Of a stretch of 64,000 bases of DNA, positions 46,057 to 54,584 are shown in pieces (position 1 is the stretch's first letter; each line of letters begins with the position of its first letter). The translations under genes and the position numbers were made by a program. The DNA comes from Companilactobacillus kimchii DSM 13961 = JCM 10707 (GTDB lineage: Bacteria > Bacillota > Bacilli > Lactobacillales > Lactobacillaceae), in the NCBI RefSeq assembly GCF_001435445.1, contig NZ_AZDH01000027.1:1-64000 (forward strand), read 5' to 3'. Under the pieces are notes generated by a model that was given only the letters and a program-made list of their open reading frames with translations, made no database searches and had not been told where the DNA came from.

Positions 46057-47715
46057 CTATATTTTTGACTCCAAAGCACAGCTTCCCCATGGATCAAGTG
46101 TTAGTTCGTTATTAGTTAACTTAACTTTATTGGCTAATACTTTTTTCCATTTTGTCTCTGGCAAAGTAAACTTCTTTACCTTATTAGAAAAGTTGGTTAC
46201 AACAATGCCCTTGTTATCTCTTGTTTGACGCAAGTATGCATAAATCTCTGGATCAGTGATCAATAATTGGTAATCACCGTTAGTAAAACAGTTATGTTTC
46301 TTAACACTTAATAAACTCTTGTAAAATGTTGCTAAACTCTTGGAATCTTTTAACTCAGCTACCACACTAGTTTTATCCGTTTGGCCCCAATTCCATGGCT
46401 CTTTAGTTGAGAAACCACGATATTGAGAATCATCCCATTGCATAGGACCACGTGCAGTCATTTCATCCTGATTGTTTAACAACTTTAGAATTTCTTCATC
46501 TGCAAATGATTTCTCATGCAGCGTATTGATTAGGTCTACAGCTCTCTGATCGTCAAAATCAGACACTTGTTGATACTTTAATCCGTGCATCCCAATTTCC
46601 TCACCATAGTAAATGATTGGCATACCACGTTGTAAGTACATCAAGGTTGCAAGTAGTTTGCTGACATCTTCATTATCAACTGGTAAATTCAGGCGATCGC
46701 GTAAACGGCTAATATCATGATTACCCCAAGTCAATGTTGGCAAACTAATATCTACTAATACGCTTTCCCATGTCACATAGGTTTTCTTCAAACGATCAAG
46801 CGACAATCGTCTTGTTTGGAAAAATCCTGGTACATCAGGATTACTATCGTCATAAACTTCACCATAATTACCTGAGTTGACTACTACATCACAACCATCT
46901 TCATCCGGTCTAGTATATTCAGCTGCATTTAAAGCATTAGCTGAAGACGCTTCGCCAAACAAGAAAGTATCGGATTTGAAGTCTTTGATTTCCCTGACGA
47001 ACGTAGCTAAGTAATCCTTAACTTTTGGCAATTTAGCATAGAAAGTATCATCAGCTGGAAATTGTTCACCCTGAATTAGAGAATTTTGTTCCAAGTTAGC
47101 TTTAGCAATATGAATAAAGGCATCCAACCTGAAACCATCGACACCCTTTTCAATCCAGAACTTGGCAATATCCGCAATTGATTTGCGCACTTCTGGATTC
47201 TTCCAATTTAGGTCAGGCATTTTCTTATCAAATAAATGGAAATAATATTCTCCTGAATCATTAGGGTTCTTCTCCCAAACACTACCACCAAAGAATGAAC
47301 CCCAGTTGTTAGGTTCATGTCCATCAACTTGTTTATGCCAAATATAATAATCTTTGAAAATACTATTAGGATTGCTGATGGCATCTTTAAACCACGGATG
47401 TTGATCCGAAGTATGATTGATCGGCAAGTCCAAAATTATGTGTAATCCTAGATGATGTGCTTTTTCCATCATTTCTGTAAAATCATCCATATCTCCGAGG
47501 ATTGGATCAATTGCAAAATAATTTGAGACATCATAGCCATTATCAACTTGTGGTGACACAAAAATTGGATTCAGCCAAATAGTATTAAAGCCTAAATTTT
47601 TAATATAATCTAAATGAGCGATTACTCCTTGAAGATCTCCGATACCATCGTCATTGGTGTCCTGAAAACTTTTGGGGTAAATTTGATATACGATTGCTTT
47701 ATCATACCAGTTCAC
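46057..47715 (-). CDS. GH13 alpha-glucosidase
   Basis: A 552-residue cytoplasmic GH13 enzyme starting NWYDKAIVYQIYPKSFQDTN. Region I is ILDLPINHTSDQHPWF (with P instead of the usual V), region II GFRLDAFIHIAK, region III LFGEASSANAL and region IV WGNHDISR. It resembles the oligo-1,6-glucosidase/alpha-glucosidase subfamily but differs from the two enzymes further down the locus. The start is GTG at 47715, nine bases after AGGGGG; an in-frame ATG at 47772 would begin inside the upstream regulatory region. It is the first structural gene after malR. Confidence 0.88.
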   Translation of the reverse strand: MNWYDKAIVYQIYPKSFQDTNDDGIGDLQGVIAHLDYIKNLGFNTIWLNPIFVSPQVDNGYDVSNYFAIDPILGDMDDFTEMMEKAHHLGLHIILDLPINHTSDQHPWFKDAISNPNSIFKDYYIWHKQVDGHEPNNWGSFFGGSVWEKNPNDSGEYYFHLFDKKMPDLNWKNPEVRKSIADIAKFWIEKGVDGFRLDAFIHIAKANLEQNSLIQGEQFPADDTFYAKLPKVKDYLATFVREIKDFKSDTFLFGEASSANALNAAEYTRPDEDGCDVVVNSGNYGEVYDDSNPDVPGFFQTRRLSLDRLKKTYVTWESVLVDISLPTLTWGNHDISRLRDRLNLPVDNEDVSKLLATLMYLQRGMPIIYYGEEIGMHGLKYQQVSDFDDQRAVDLINTLHEKSFADEEILKLLNNQDEMTARGPMQWDDSQYRGFSTKEPWNWGQTDKTSVVAELKDSKSLATFYKSLLSVKKHNCFTNGDYQLLITDPEIYAYLRQTRDNKGIVVTNFSNKVKKFTLPETKWKKVLANKVKLTNNELTLDPWGSCALESKI

Positions 47716-47756
47716 AATACATAACCCCCTCTTGTAAACCCTTACATACCAGTATA

Positions 47757-47785
47757 AAAAAGTAAGCCCCACAACCGCAAGGCTT
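47757..47785 (-). terminator. Possible weak terminator after malR
   Basis: The arms AAGCC and GGCTT enclose a G/C-containing loop, followed on the minus strand by ACTTTTTTA. Alternatively this T-run is part of a promoter (TTGCGG, 18 bases, TATACT) for the GH13 gene. Confidence 0.35.
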
Positions 47786-47792
47786 TGTTTGA

Positions 47793-47806
47793 TGTTATCG
47801 GTAACA
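47793..47806. promoter_or_regulatory. MalR operator upstream of GH13 gene
   Basis: TGTTATCGGTAACA is a near-perfect palindrome of the LacI-family form TGTTANCGNTAACA. It lies between the malR stop codon and the first GH13 gene and is similar to the site at 44624-44637. Confidence 0.65.
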
Positions 47807-47808
47807 GT

Positions 47809-48756
47809 TTAATCTCTCAACGTACCGCCTAAACTGAGCTTAGGCTCAAAGACTAGAGAGCCCTGTGATTCACCACTTTGAATTTTATCCAAGAGCGTTT
47901 CGCCACAAGCACTACCCATCTGAATAATTGATTGCTTGATCGTAGTTATCTTTGGTGAAGCAACTTGATTCAAAAAGACGCCATCAAAACCGGTTACACC
48001 AAAATCATCGGGAACTTTTCCACCACAACGAACAATGGCACGTTCTACTCCAAGTGCTAGACGATCAGAAGCACAGATAAACGCTGTATTCTTAGGAATC
48101 TTATCCCAATTTTGTCTGATAAAATCTTCAGACAGATGACTATGATTACCAAATCGATGTAATTCAGGAACCATTCTCTTCTCTTGAACTTGTTGCAAAT
48201 AACCCGCTTCACGTGAATATTCGAAAGATTCCTTACTGTCGATGCCGACATAAATTAATTTCTCATATCCTTTTTTCAAGGCCAATTGTGATAACAAGTA
48301 AGTACCTGCTTTATTATTTGTATCAATAAAGTCAAATCCATAACGATTCTCACCAAATAGAACCACTGGTTTTTTAAGATCCTTGATCCAATCAACATCA
48401 CTGATACGCATTCCCGTAATGATATATCCATCACAGTTACCAATATCAAAGTTTCGACGTGTAACCAATTGCAAGGAATACTGATGTAGATCTAAAGTCT
48501 TAGCAATACCAATCATCAAATTCATATAATAAGGTTCCGTTGTATCAATATCTTCCAAAATACATAGCTTAATAATTCTTGTACTATTGTTGGCCAAAGC
48601 TTTAGCAATTACATTAGGATGATAATCTAATTCTCGCATCGCTTCATATACCAACTGTTTTAATTCATCTGTAACCTTATCAGGATGATTGATTACTCGT
48701 GAAACCGTCATTTTTGAAACATTAGCTTTCTTTGCTACATCTAATAAAGTGGTCAT
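47809..48756 (-). CDS. malR: LacI-family maltose regulator
   Basis: A 315-residue LacI/GalR protein. The N-terminal helix-turn-helix TLLDVAKKANVSKMTVSRVIN is followed by the hinge region HPNVIAKALANN, and a periplasmic-binding-like sensor domain. The C-terminus has TTIKQSIIQMG, common in MalR. The position next to five GH13 genes and malEFG, with TGTTANCGNTAACA-type sites at two promoters, supports a role as maltose repressor. The ATG at 48756 follows GGAGGGG; an in-frame start at 48777 overlaps the ribosome binding site. Confidence 0.9.
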   Translation of the reverse strand: MTTLLDVAKKANVSKMTVSRVINHPDKVTDELKQLVYEAMRELDYHPNVIAKALANNSTRIIKLCILEDIDTTEPYYMNLMIGIAKTLDLHQYSLQLVTRRNFDIGNCDGYIITGMRISDVDWIKDLKKPVVLFGENRYGFDFIDTNNKAGTYLLSQLALKKGYEKLIYVGIDSKESFEYSREAGYLQQVQEKRMVPELHRFGNHSHLSEDFIRQNWDKIPKNTAFICASDRLALGVERAIVRCGGKVPDDFGVTGFDGVFLNQVASPKITTIKQSIIQMGSACGETLLDKIQSGESQGSLVFEPKLSLGGTLRD

Positions 48757-48961
48757 GAATTCCCCTCCATACATCACAAGTTAATTATATAACACTTTAA
48801 AAGCCCTTTCAGGTGCTTTTTTATAAAATTAAATAAATAGTATTTTTAGCTCTTAAAATTTGACTAATTGTATTTAAAATCACTTAAATGAGCAACATGT
48901 TTGAACATCTTTTACAATTGAGCAAAAATCTAGTCGAATATTAATTGAGAAGATGATAAAA

Positions 48962-50251
48962 ATGATTATTTATTTAATAGCCATCACTGTTTTCATGGCT
49001 CAATGTTTCATTTTATTCTATATTTATCTTTCACAACAAAAGCGTTTTAAAAAGGATATGCAAAATCCTTATGAACCACAGCAAGATTTGAATCAATTCT
49101 TTTATTTTATGTTACTACCATGCCTAAATGAAGGAAAAGTCATTAAAAATTCCTTAAACCACTTAATTGATTTAAAAGGTCGCATGCATATTATCGTTAT
49201 CGATGACAATTCAACAGATGACACTATATCCAAAGCTCAAAGCGTTACTGGTCCCATCAGTATTATCCAAAGAAAGTTTCCTAATGCTCAAACTGGCAAA
49301 GGTGATGCCTTGAACAGTGCCATTCCTGAAATAAATCGTATTGTTAGTGAGAAAAAGCTTGATCCTCAAAAATGCATCATTGGAGTCCTTGATGCTGATG
49401 GTGTTCTCAGTGGCAATACTATTTACAAGTTAAATCAATCATTCCAGAATCCTGATACTGATGCTGTGCAGTTACGTATTAAGATGAAAAAGCCTGAGAA
49501 AATTTTACAAACTTTTCAAGATGTTGAATTCTTTGTCGTTAATCATATGATTCAATTAATTCGAACTTACATTAAAGCAGTTTCCTTGTGTGGTAACGGA
49601 CAATTTTTTCGTGTTTCATCAGTTCTCTCAAAATTAGGCAATAAACCTTGGGGTAACGCTCTACTGGAAGATTACGAATTGACTTTACGAATGGAATTAA
49701 AAGGTTTGAAAATAAAATATGTTGACGAGGCATACGTTGAACAAGAAGCTCTCAAAAAAGTCAAAAAACTAATTCGACAACGAGCACGCTGGTCACAAGG
49801 AGGTTGGAATTGCTGGAAGTATCTTAAACAGATCACTACTTCCAATGTTGTTACAACGGGTCAAAAACTTGATACTTACTTCTTTTTTATCCAACCCATT
49901 TTAAATATTCTGGCCGATTTCAGTATTATTTTTCTTACATTCGATTTCATTTCACATTACTCTCGTAATCCTGAATTTATCTTCATCGTAACAGTCATCA
50001 TGACCACCATCAGTTTCTTCTTTGGAACAGTCTTTACACTTATTTATCATAAAGAGCTTAAACTGCATGATAAATGCAACTTGGTTATTCAAAAGGATGA
50101 TATGATCAATGAAAATATGCATCTCAGAAAAACTATCCTTTCCATCGGTCTAATTTCTTATATCTATGTTATTTTATTCTTCAGTTTAATTATCTCTGGT
50201 TATCACTTATTGATTGGACACACTAGTTGGGATAAAACACAACGTAATTAG
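48962..50251 (+). CDS. Membrane glycosyltransferase, family 2
   Basis: A protein of about 429 residues with an N-terminal membrane anchor, a GT2 domain (MHIIVIDDNSTDDT, VLDADG, the acceptor-site LLEDYELTLRM, and the RQRARWSQGGW Q-x-x-R-W motif) and about four C-terminal membrane segments. This is the architecture of processive or semi-processive synthases of the cellulose/hyaluronan/PNAG kind. The product is unknown and no partner such as an export or polymer-modifying gene lies nearby. I prefer the ATG at 48962, nine bases after GAGAAG; the ATG at 48953 is adjacent to that site. Confidence 0.85.
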   Translation: MIIYLIAITVFMAQCFILFYIYLSQQKRFKKDMQNPYEPQQDLNQFFYFMLLPCLNEGKVIKNSLNHLIDLKGRMHIIVIDDNSTDDTISKAQSVTGPISIIQRKFPNAQTGKGDALNSAIPEINRIVSEKKLDPQKCIIGVLDADGVLSGNTIYKLNQSFQNPDTDAVQLRIKMKKPEKILQTFQDVEFFVVNHMIQLIRTYIKAVSLCGNGQFFRVSSVLSKLGNKPWGNALLEDYELTLRMELKGLKIKYVDEAYVEQEALKKVKKLIRQRARWSQGGWNCWKYLKQITTSNVVTTGQKLDTYFFFIQPILNILADFSIIFLTFDFISHYSRNPEFIFIVTVIMTTISFFFGTVFTLIYHKELKLHDKCNLVIQKDDMINENMHLRKTILSIGLISYIYVILFFSLIISGYHLLIGHTSWDKTQRN

Positions 50252-50264
50252 AATATAAGACAAA

Positions 50265-50310
50265 ATAATAGATCCAATAACTTAACATTGAGTTATTGGA
50301 TCTATTATTT
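50265..50310. terminator. Bidirectional terminator
   Basis: A perfect 16-bp stem (AATAGATCCAATAACT and complement) with an 8-base loop is flanked by A/T-rich runs. It lies between the GT2 gene and the converging toxin-like gene. Confidence 0.9.
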
Positions 50311-50319
50311 TAATATTCT

Positions 50320-50460
50320 TTATTTTCTTATTTTATTTGTAACTTCTATTATTATAAAAATAATTGAACTTATAACGATTGCTCCAATAAAAGGATTTAT
50401 TAAAAAATTAGGAAAATATAAATCTTTAGGGATTTGATTTACAAATATATTAAATTTCAT
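50320..50460 (-). CDS. Fst-like type I toxin (46-residue hydrophobic peptide)
   Basis: This ORF of 46 codons has a strong ribosome binding site (AGAGGCGAGG) before its ATG and its own promoter. The peptide is MKFNIFVNQI, a short polar part, then a hydrophobic segment (about residues 18-39: NFLINPFIGAIVISSII and beyond) and the basic tail VTNKIRK. The N-L-I-x-P-x-x-x-G pattern before the membrane helix resembles Fst/Ldr-type toxins, which kill by membrane damage and are silenced by an antisense RNA. The N-terminus is longer than usual in Fst. Homology is by pattern only. Confidence 0.5.
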   Translation of the reverse strand: MKFNIFVNQIPKDLYFPNFLINPFIGAIVISSIIFIIIEVTNKIRK

Positions 50461-50484
50461 AATCCTCGCCTCTTATTAGCTATA

Positions 50485-50513
50485 ATTATCTCATCATCAT
50501 TTTTATATAGCAA
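50485..50513 (-). promoter_or_regulatory. Promoter of toxin-like gene
   Basis: On the minus strand TTGCTA (50513-50508), a 17-base spacer and GATAAT (50490-50485) lie 24 bases before the ATG. Confidence 0.6.
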
Positions 50514-50536
50514 AAAAGTCGTCCTAAAGACGACTT
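50512..50536 (-). terminator. Terminator of an upstream minus-strand transcript
   Basis: A perfect 8-bp stem AAGTCGTC / GACGACTT with a 5-base loop is followed by T6 on the minus strand. No minus-strand gene lies upstream, so it seems to end a short non-coding RNA. Confidence 0.65.
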
Positions 50537-50747
50537 CTCTGGTTACGGAGTAAACGTACTGGTGTATGTACCTTTTTGAATTATTTTTGATTGATAGATA
50601 CGCAATGTACTTACCTATCGAAAGTAATTATCTAACCTATTTACCCGAATGTAAACTAACAAGTATCTCTATAACTAAACTGTTAGTTTGATGTGACGGA
50701 ATTGTAAGGTGAACATAGTTATGAAATAATGAATTTGAGGTGAAATC

Positions 50748-51134
50748 ATGAATTCAGCAACACAAATTTTATTAGTTATCGCCAGTTTCATTCTGGCTTT
50801 GTCAGTTTTAGTTGGCTTAATTTTAATCTCTACTAGTCTCTTCCAAATCAAAGGGTTGATGAAGACTAAAAATAAATTGTTAATCCAAAAGAGTCGTCCT
50901 TACGTGATCTGTCGTCGTATTAATAAACAAACTATTGAGATTCGTAATGTCGGCAATAGTCCTGCTAGAATCGATGAAATTCAGGGTGATACAGTAGATT
51001 TTTCATATCTTAATCAAAAGAACCTCTTTTCCGGTCAGTTTTTCAATTTTCCAATCGCCGAAAATCAAGATGTGAATATTCTTGTGAAGTATCACGACCA
51101 AATTAGTAATTTTGAGGAAAAATTCACCATCTGA
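50748..51134 (+). CDS. Membrane-anchored protein of unknown function
   Basis: A 128-residue protein with one N-terminal membrane segment (about residues 6-28) and a basic stretch (KTKNKLLIQKSR) next to it. A small C-terminal domain of about 80 residues with beta-sandwich-like character follows (TIEIRNVGNSPARIDEIQ). GAGGTGA precedes the ATG. It is a single gene on the plus strand; I do not recognise the family. Confidence 0.55.
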   Translation: MNSATQILLVIASFILALSVLVGLILISTSLFQIKGLMKTKNKLLIQKSRPYVICRRINKQTIEIRNVGNSPARIDEIQGDTVDFSYLNQKNLFSGQFFNFPIAENQDVNILVKYHDQISNFEEKFTI

Positions 51135-51270
51135 ATCTAACATTTTCACTACGGGCAATTTATTGTTATAAGAACCTTCTTGTTATTCATCTTACAGACC
51201 TTACAAAACCGTTAGGACTATTGTTTTGGTATCTATGATATTATTCCTAATGAACTCGGAGGGATAAATG

Positions 51271-51642
51271 ATGAATAAAAAAGTTGGCATTAGTTTAGTG
51301 ATTGCATTAATCGTTTTAATACCATTGATGGCTTATCAATTATGGTATGTTCCTAACTTTACTGGGGATGATTATTATACTTACGTTGGCGACTCATATA
51401 AGGAAATCATTGAAAAAGATGATTCTGGTGCCGACTATAAGGAATACTATTATAAACAAAAAGCTTACGATAAGGATGGCAATGAAAAATTATTAAAGTT
51501 CAATAGCACCATCGGTCGTCCTATCAAAGCCGATAATTATTTAAAAGTCGTTTATAACCGCAAATACGACAAAGTTCTTTCTTGGGAAAAAGTACAAAAG
51601 AAACAGGTCCCTCGTAAGACAGTTGAACAAATATTAAAGTGA
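51271..51642 (+). CDS. YxeA family protein (DUF1093)
   Basis: A 123-residue protein with an N-terminal signal/anchor segment and the YxeA features YTYVGDSYKEI and YKQKAYDKDGNEKLLKFN, ending KVVYNRKYDKVLSWEKVQ. YxeA-like proteins are small exported proteins of unknown role, often near peptide transporters. I prefer the second of two consecutive ATGs (51271), seven bases after GGAGGG; 51268 is also possible. Confidence 0.75.
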   Translation: MNKKVGISLVIALIVLIPLMAYQLWYVPNFTGDDYYTYVGDSYKEIIEKDDSGADYKEYYYKQKAYDKDGNEKLLKFNSTIGRPIKADNYLKVVYNRKYDKVLSWEKVQKKQVPRKTVEQILK

Positions 51643-51645
51643 ATT

Positions 51646-51706
51646 TAAAAAGTGCATCTCAAAGCGTAGAACCAATTCGGTTTACGTTTCGAGATGCACT
51701 TTTTAA
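51646..51706. terminator. Bidirectional terminator
   Basis: A long hairpin with arms AAAAAGTGCATCTC / GAGATGCACTTTTT and further pairing inside lies between the converging yxeA and GH42 genes. Confidence 0.9.
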
Positions 51707-51752
51707 TATTGAAACATATAAAAAAATAGAAAAAATCCTACCTTTTTAGTGC

Positions 51753-53747
51753 CTATAATTTATTTTCCAAAATCAATACATCATAAGGCTTTAAATCAAT
51801 TTCTTTAGTTGTCGTCGTTTGTGTCAACAAATCTCTACTGTTGGGATAAGGATTACTAATTTGTTTAGTTTTTCCGTCAGTATTAATAACAAAAGTATAG
51901 CGGGCTGTTTTACCTGTTCTGGTAATAATCTCAACACCAGTCTTTGTCTCATCTGGTACGATCTGAGCCTGTTGCAAAATGTCTTTCATAAAGAAGTCCA
52001 TAGCCTGCTTATCTAACCTACTACCTGCATAGTAAGCAAAACCTTCTCCAAAGTGATTCTTTGTCAAAACAGAATTATTCTGATAGAAGACTTCACCACT
52101 GTAATGAGCCAGTGATTCCGCTGTTTGCGGTTGAATCAAATCACAAACCAAACTACCTTTTCCAATAATTTTACCGTCAGATACCAACTTATGTGTTTGA
52201 TCAAATGGTAAAGCATCAGTTTCTTCGTACTTTAACCCTAGAACATTCCTTAAAAGACCAGGGTAACCACCCAGATAAATATTATCGTCTTTATCAGCTA
52301 AACCAGACATGTAATTAGTGACAAAAATCCCTCCATCTTGAACAAACTTTTCAATCTTAGTTGTCATTTCCGGTGAATTGATATACATACTTGGTGCGAT
52401 GACGACCTGATACTTTTCTAAATCAGTCTCTTTAGAAATCATATCAACGCCAATCTTGCGATCATAAAAAGCTCTGTAGTAATCGTAAACTTCTTGAACA
52501 TAATCTAGATTAGTCGTTGGCCCCATACAATCCTCTAGGCCCCAGTAACTATTCCAATCAAAAATTATTCCAACCTTCGATTGATTGCGTGAATTTTCCA
52601 AATCTTCAGGCAATTGATTCAATTCAGTACCCAACTTCTTTAACTCACCAAAGACACGTGTCTGAGTCGATTCAGCGTGTGAAATCATAGCACTATGCAA
52701 TTTTTCCGAACCATTACGAGCCTGTTTCAATTGAAAAAATTGAATGGTTTTGGCTCCATGAGCCATTGCTTGATAACTGAGCATCCGCATCTGATTGGGT
52801 GCTTTCAGAGAATTAAATGGTTGCCAATTTTGTTGACTAGGCGTTTGTTCCATTAACATAAAGGGTTGATCTTTGACACCACGCATTAAATCATGTTGCA
52901 TAGCAGTATAACCAGCCGGTGTATCAAAACTAGGATAGTTGTCCCAAGAAGCAACATCCATTTCTTTAGCCCATTTGAAGTAGTCCAAATCTTTTTGTGA
53001 CCCCATTAAGTTGGTTGTTACCGGACGTTGATCATACTTTCTGATAATGTCTCTCTCCATCTTAAAATTTTTCAAAAGACTATCCGATTGGAATCTACGA
53101 TAAGCCATATCTAATCCTGACATTACTGGTTTTCCATTATCATATGTATCACCAATCCTCATTGGTGGTACAATTTCATCCCATTTATGATAAGTATGAC
53201 TCCAGACATTAGTTCCCCAAACCTGATTGATTTTATCCAAGTCATTGTCATACTCATATTTCAGCCACTCTCTAAAAGCCTTCGTACAATTCTCACAGTA
53301 ACAGTAGCCATTGTATTCATTTGAAATATGCCAATGCGTAATATTCTTAACTGAAGCATAACGTTGTGCTACTTTTTCAACTAGTTGACTAGCCAGACGT
53401 TGGAATTCAGGACTATTAGGACAAGCATTCTCACGTTTACCGCCAACTTGACGTCTGCCATAATCATCTACACGATTGATTTCCGGATACTTTTTAGTCA
53501 TCCAAAATGGCAACGCTGCGGTAGAAGTAGCCATAACAATTTTTATATTGTTCTTTTCCAATAGCGCAACAATTTTATCTAACTTATCAAAGTTAAAGAC
53601 ACCTTCCGCTGGTTCTAACAAAGACCATGAAAAAACATTAATTGTCGCTGAATTAACATGTGCTTGTTTCAATTTATCCCAGTCATCTTGCCAAGTATCT
53701 TCAGGCCATTGCTCAGGATTGTAGTCACCACCGTACAAAATTGACAT
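51753..53747 (-). CDS. GH42 beta-galactosidase
   Basis: A 664-residue GH42 enzyme. It begins SILYGGDYNPEQWPEDTWQDD. The acid/base glutamate is in ITHWHISNEYNGY, followed by the cysteines of NGYCYCENCTKAF, which with C in ENACPNSP form the usual zinc site. The nucleophile region is PFMLMEQTPSQQNW. The trimerisation and C-terminal beta domains are present. It is intracellular, without signal peptide, and releases galactose from beta-1,4 or beta-1,3 oligosaccharides. It lies 47 bases downstream of an ABC-2 exporter with no terminator between, so it is probably co-transcribed. A sugar importer is not next to it. Confidence 0.9.
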   Translation of the reverse strand: MSILYGGDYNPEQWPEDTWQDDWDKLKQAHVNSATINVFSWSLLEPAEGVFNFDKLDKIVALLEKNNIKIVMATSTAALPFWMTKKYPEINRVDDYGRRQVGGKRENACPNSPEFQRLASQLVEKVAQRYASVKNITHWHISNEYNGYCYCENCTKAFREWLKYEYDNDLDKINQVWGTNVWSHTYHKWDEIVPPMRIGDTYDNGKPVMSGLDMAYRRFQSDSLLKNFKMERDIIRKYDQRPVTTNLMGSQKDLDYFKWAKEMDVASWDNYPSFDTPAGYTAMQHDLMRGVKDQPFMLMEQTPSQQNWQPFNSLKAPNQMRMLSYQAMAHGAKTIQFFQLKQARNGSEKLHSAMISHAESTQTRVFGELKKLGTELNQLPEDLENSRNQSKVGIIFDWNSYWGLEDCMGPTTNLDYVQEVYDYYRAFYDRKIGVDMISKETDLEKYQVVIAPSMYINSPEMTTKIEKFVQDGGIFVTNYMSGLADKDDNIYLGGYPGLLRNVLGLKYEETDALPFDQTHKLVSDGKIIGKGSLVCDLIQPQTAESLAHYSGEVFYQNNSVLTKNHFGEGFAYYAGSRLDKQAMDFFMKDILQQAQIVPDETKTGVEIITRTGKTARYTFVINTDGKTKQISNPYPNSRDLLTQTTTTKEIDLKPYDVLILENKL

Positions 53748-53797
53748 CATTTTACCTCTAACTTTCTATTATTATTTTTAAACAGACTAAATTAAAA

Positions 53798-54583
53798 CTA
53801 TGATCCAGCACTTTCATAGGATGAAATTCCCTTATTCCAAATTTTAATTGCGATAAACAAGAAGACAATTGAGATAACCACTAACCCACCTAAGTTAAAT
53901 AGCACGTTCTTTCCAGTTAAGAAGTAACTAGCTGGATAAAAGGCTGTGAAAGCAAATGGAATGATGAAAGAAATGATCCAGCGAATTAGATGATTGAAGA
54001 TGCTAACGGGATACTTAGCAAAATCATTAAACATGTAAAATAAGTAAGTGATGGTATTACTTTTCTTCATCCAAAAGGCTGCAGCCGAAGTACCGATTTT
54101 TAAAGCTGTATAGATGGCTGTGGCAAATGGGATTGAAACAATAAATAAGATCACTTTTAACAGAGTCCAATGAACTGTAGCTGATGACATAACTAGTAAG
54201 ATAACGCCAACTAACAATTCTCCAAAAGCATCGACTTGAAAGGTCTCAACTAAAACGTGAAATAGTGGATTGATAGGGCGTGTTAAATACTTATCGAATT
54301 CACCTTTTCTAACTAATTTTTGACCGACAATCCAGAGATTATCAAAGAAAAGATGATCTAAGCCCTTAGGAATCAATGCAAAACCGTAAATAAAGACGAT
54401 TTGTTGTAAACTCCAACCTGCCAACTTCGGCACTTGACTGAAGATAACTTGTAAAAAGATCAAATTCAAAACTTGATTGAGTAAAACTCCTAAAACTCCA
54501 ACGATAAAATCAGCTTTGTATTCCATCGTCTGCTTTAAATATTGTGAAATAAAAATTTTTTCTAAGTGTAAGACTCTTCTCAT
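53798..54583 (-). CDS. ABC-2 type permease subunit 2 (DUF990-like)
   Basis: A 261-residue membrane protein with six predicted segments, similar in build to the upstream permease. The region FDNLWIVGQKLVRKGEFDKYLTRPINPLFHV is typical of the ABC-2 exporter family annotated as DUF990. GGAGG precedes the ATG. It starts one base after the preceding gene and, with it and the ATPase, forms one exporter. The exported substrate is unknown. Confidence 0.8.
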   Translation of the reverse strand: MRRVLHLEKIFISQYLKQTMEYKADFIVGVLGVLLNQVLNLIFLQVIFSQVPKLAGWSLQQIVFIYGFALIPKGLDHLFFDNLWIVGQKLVRKGEFDKYLTRPINPLFHVLVETFQVDAFGELLVGVILLVMSSATVHWTLLKVILFIVSIPFATAIYTALKIGTSAAAFWMKKSNTITYLFYMFNDFAKYPVSIFNHLIRWIISFIIPFAFTAFYPASYFLTGKNVLFNLGGLVVISIVFLFIAIKIWNKGISSYESAGS

Positions 54584-54584
54584 A

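Noticed and set aside
48790-48830. A hairpin AAAAGC...GCTTTT before malR read as a terminator
   Set aside because: No plus-strand gene ends here and on the minus strand the T-run is poor; it may be leader structure only.
50565-50690. A 41-codon plus-strand ORF starting MYLFELFLIDRY
   Set aside because: There is no convincing ribosome binding site and it crosses the putative sRNA region; chance is as likely.
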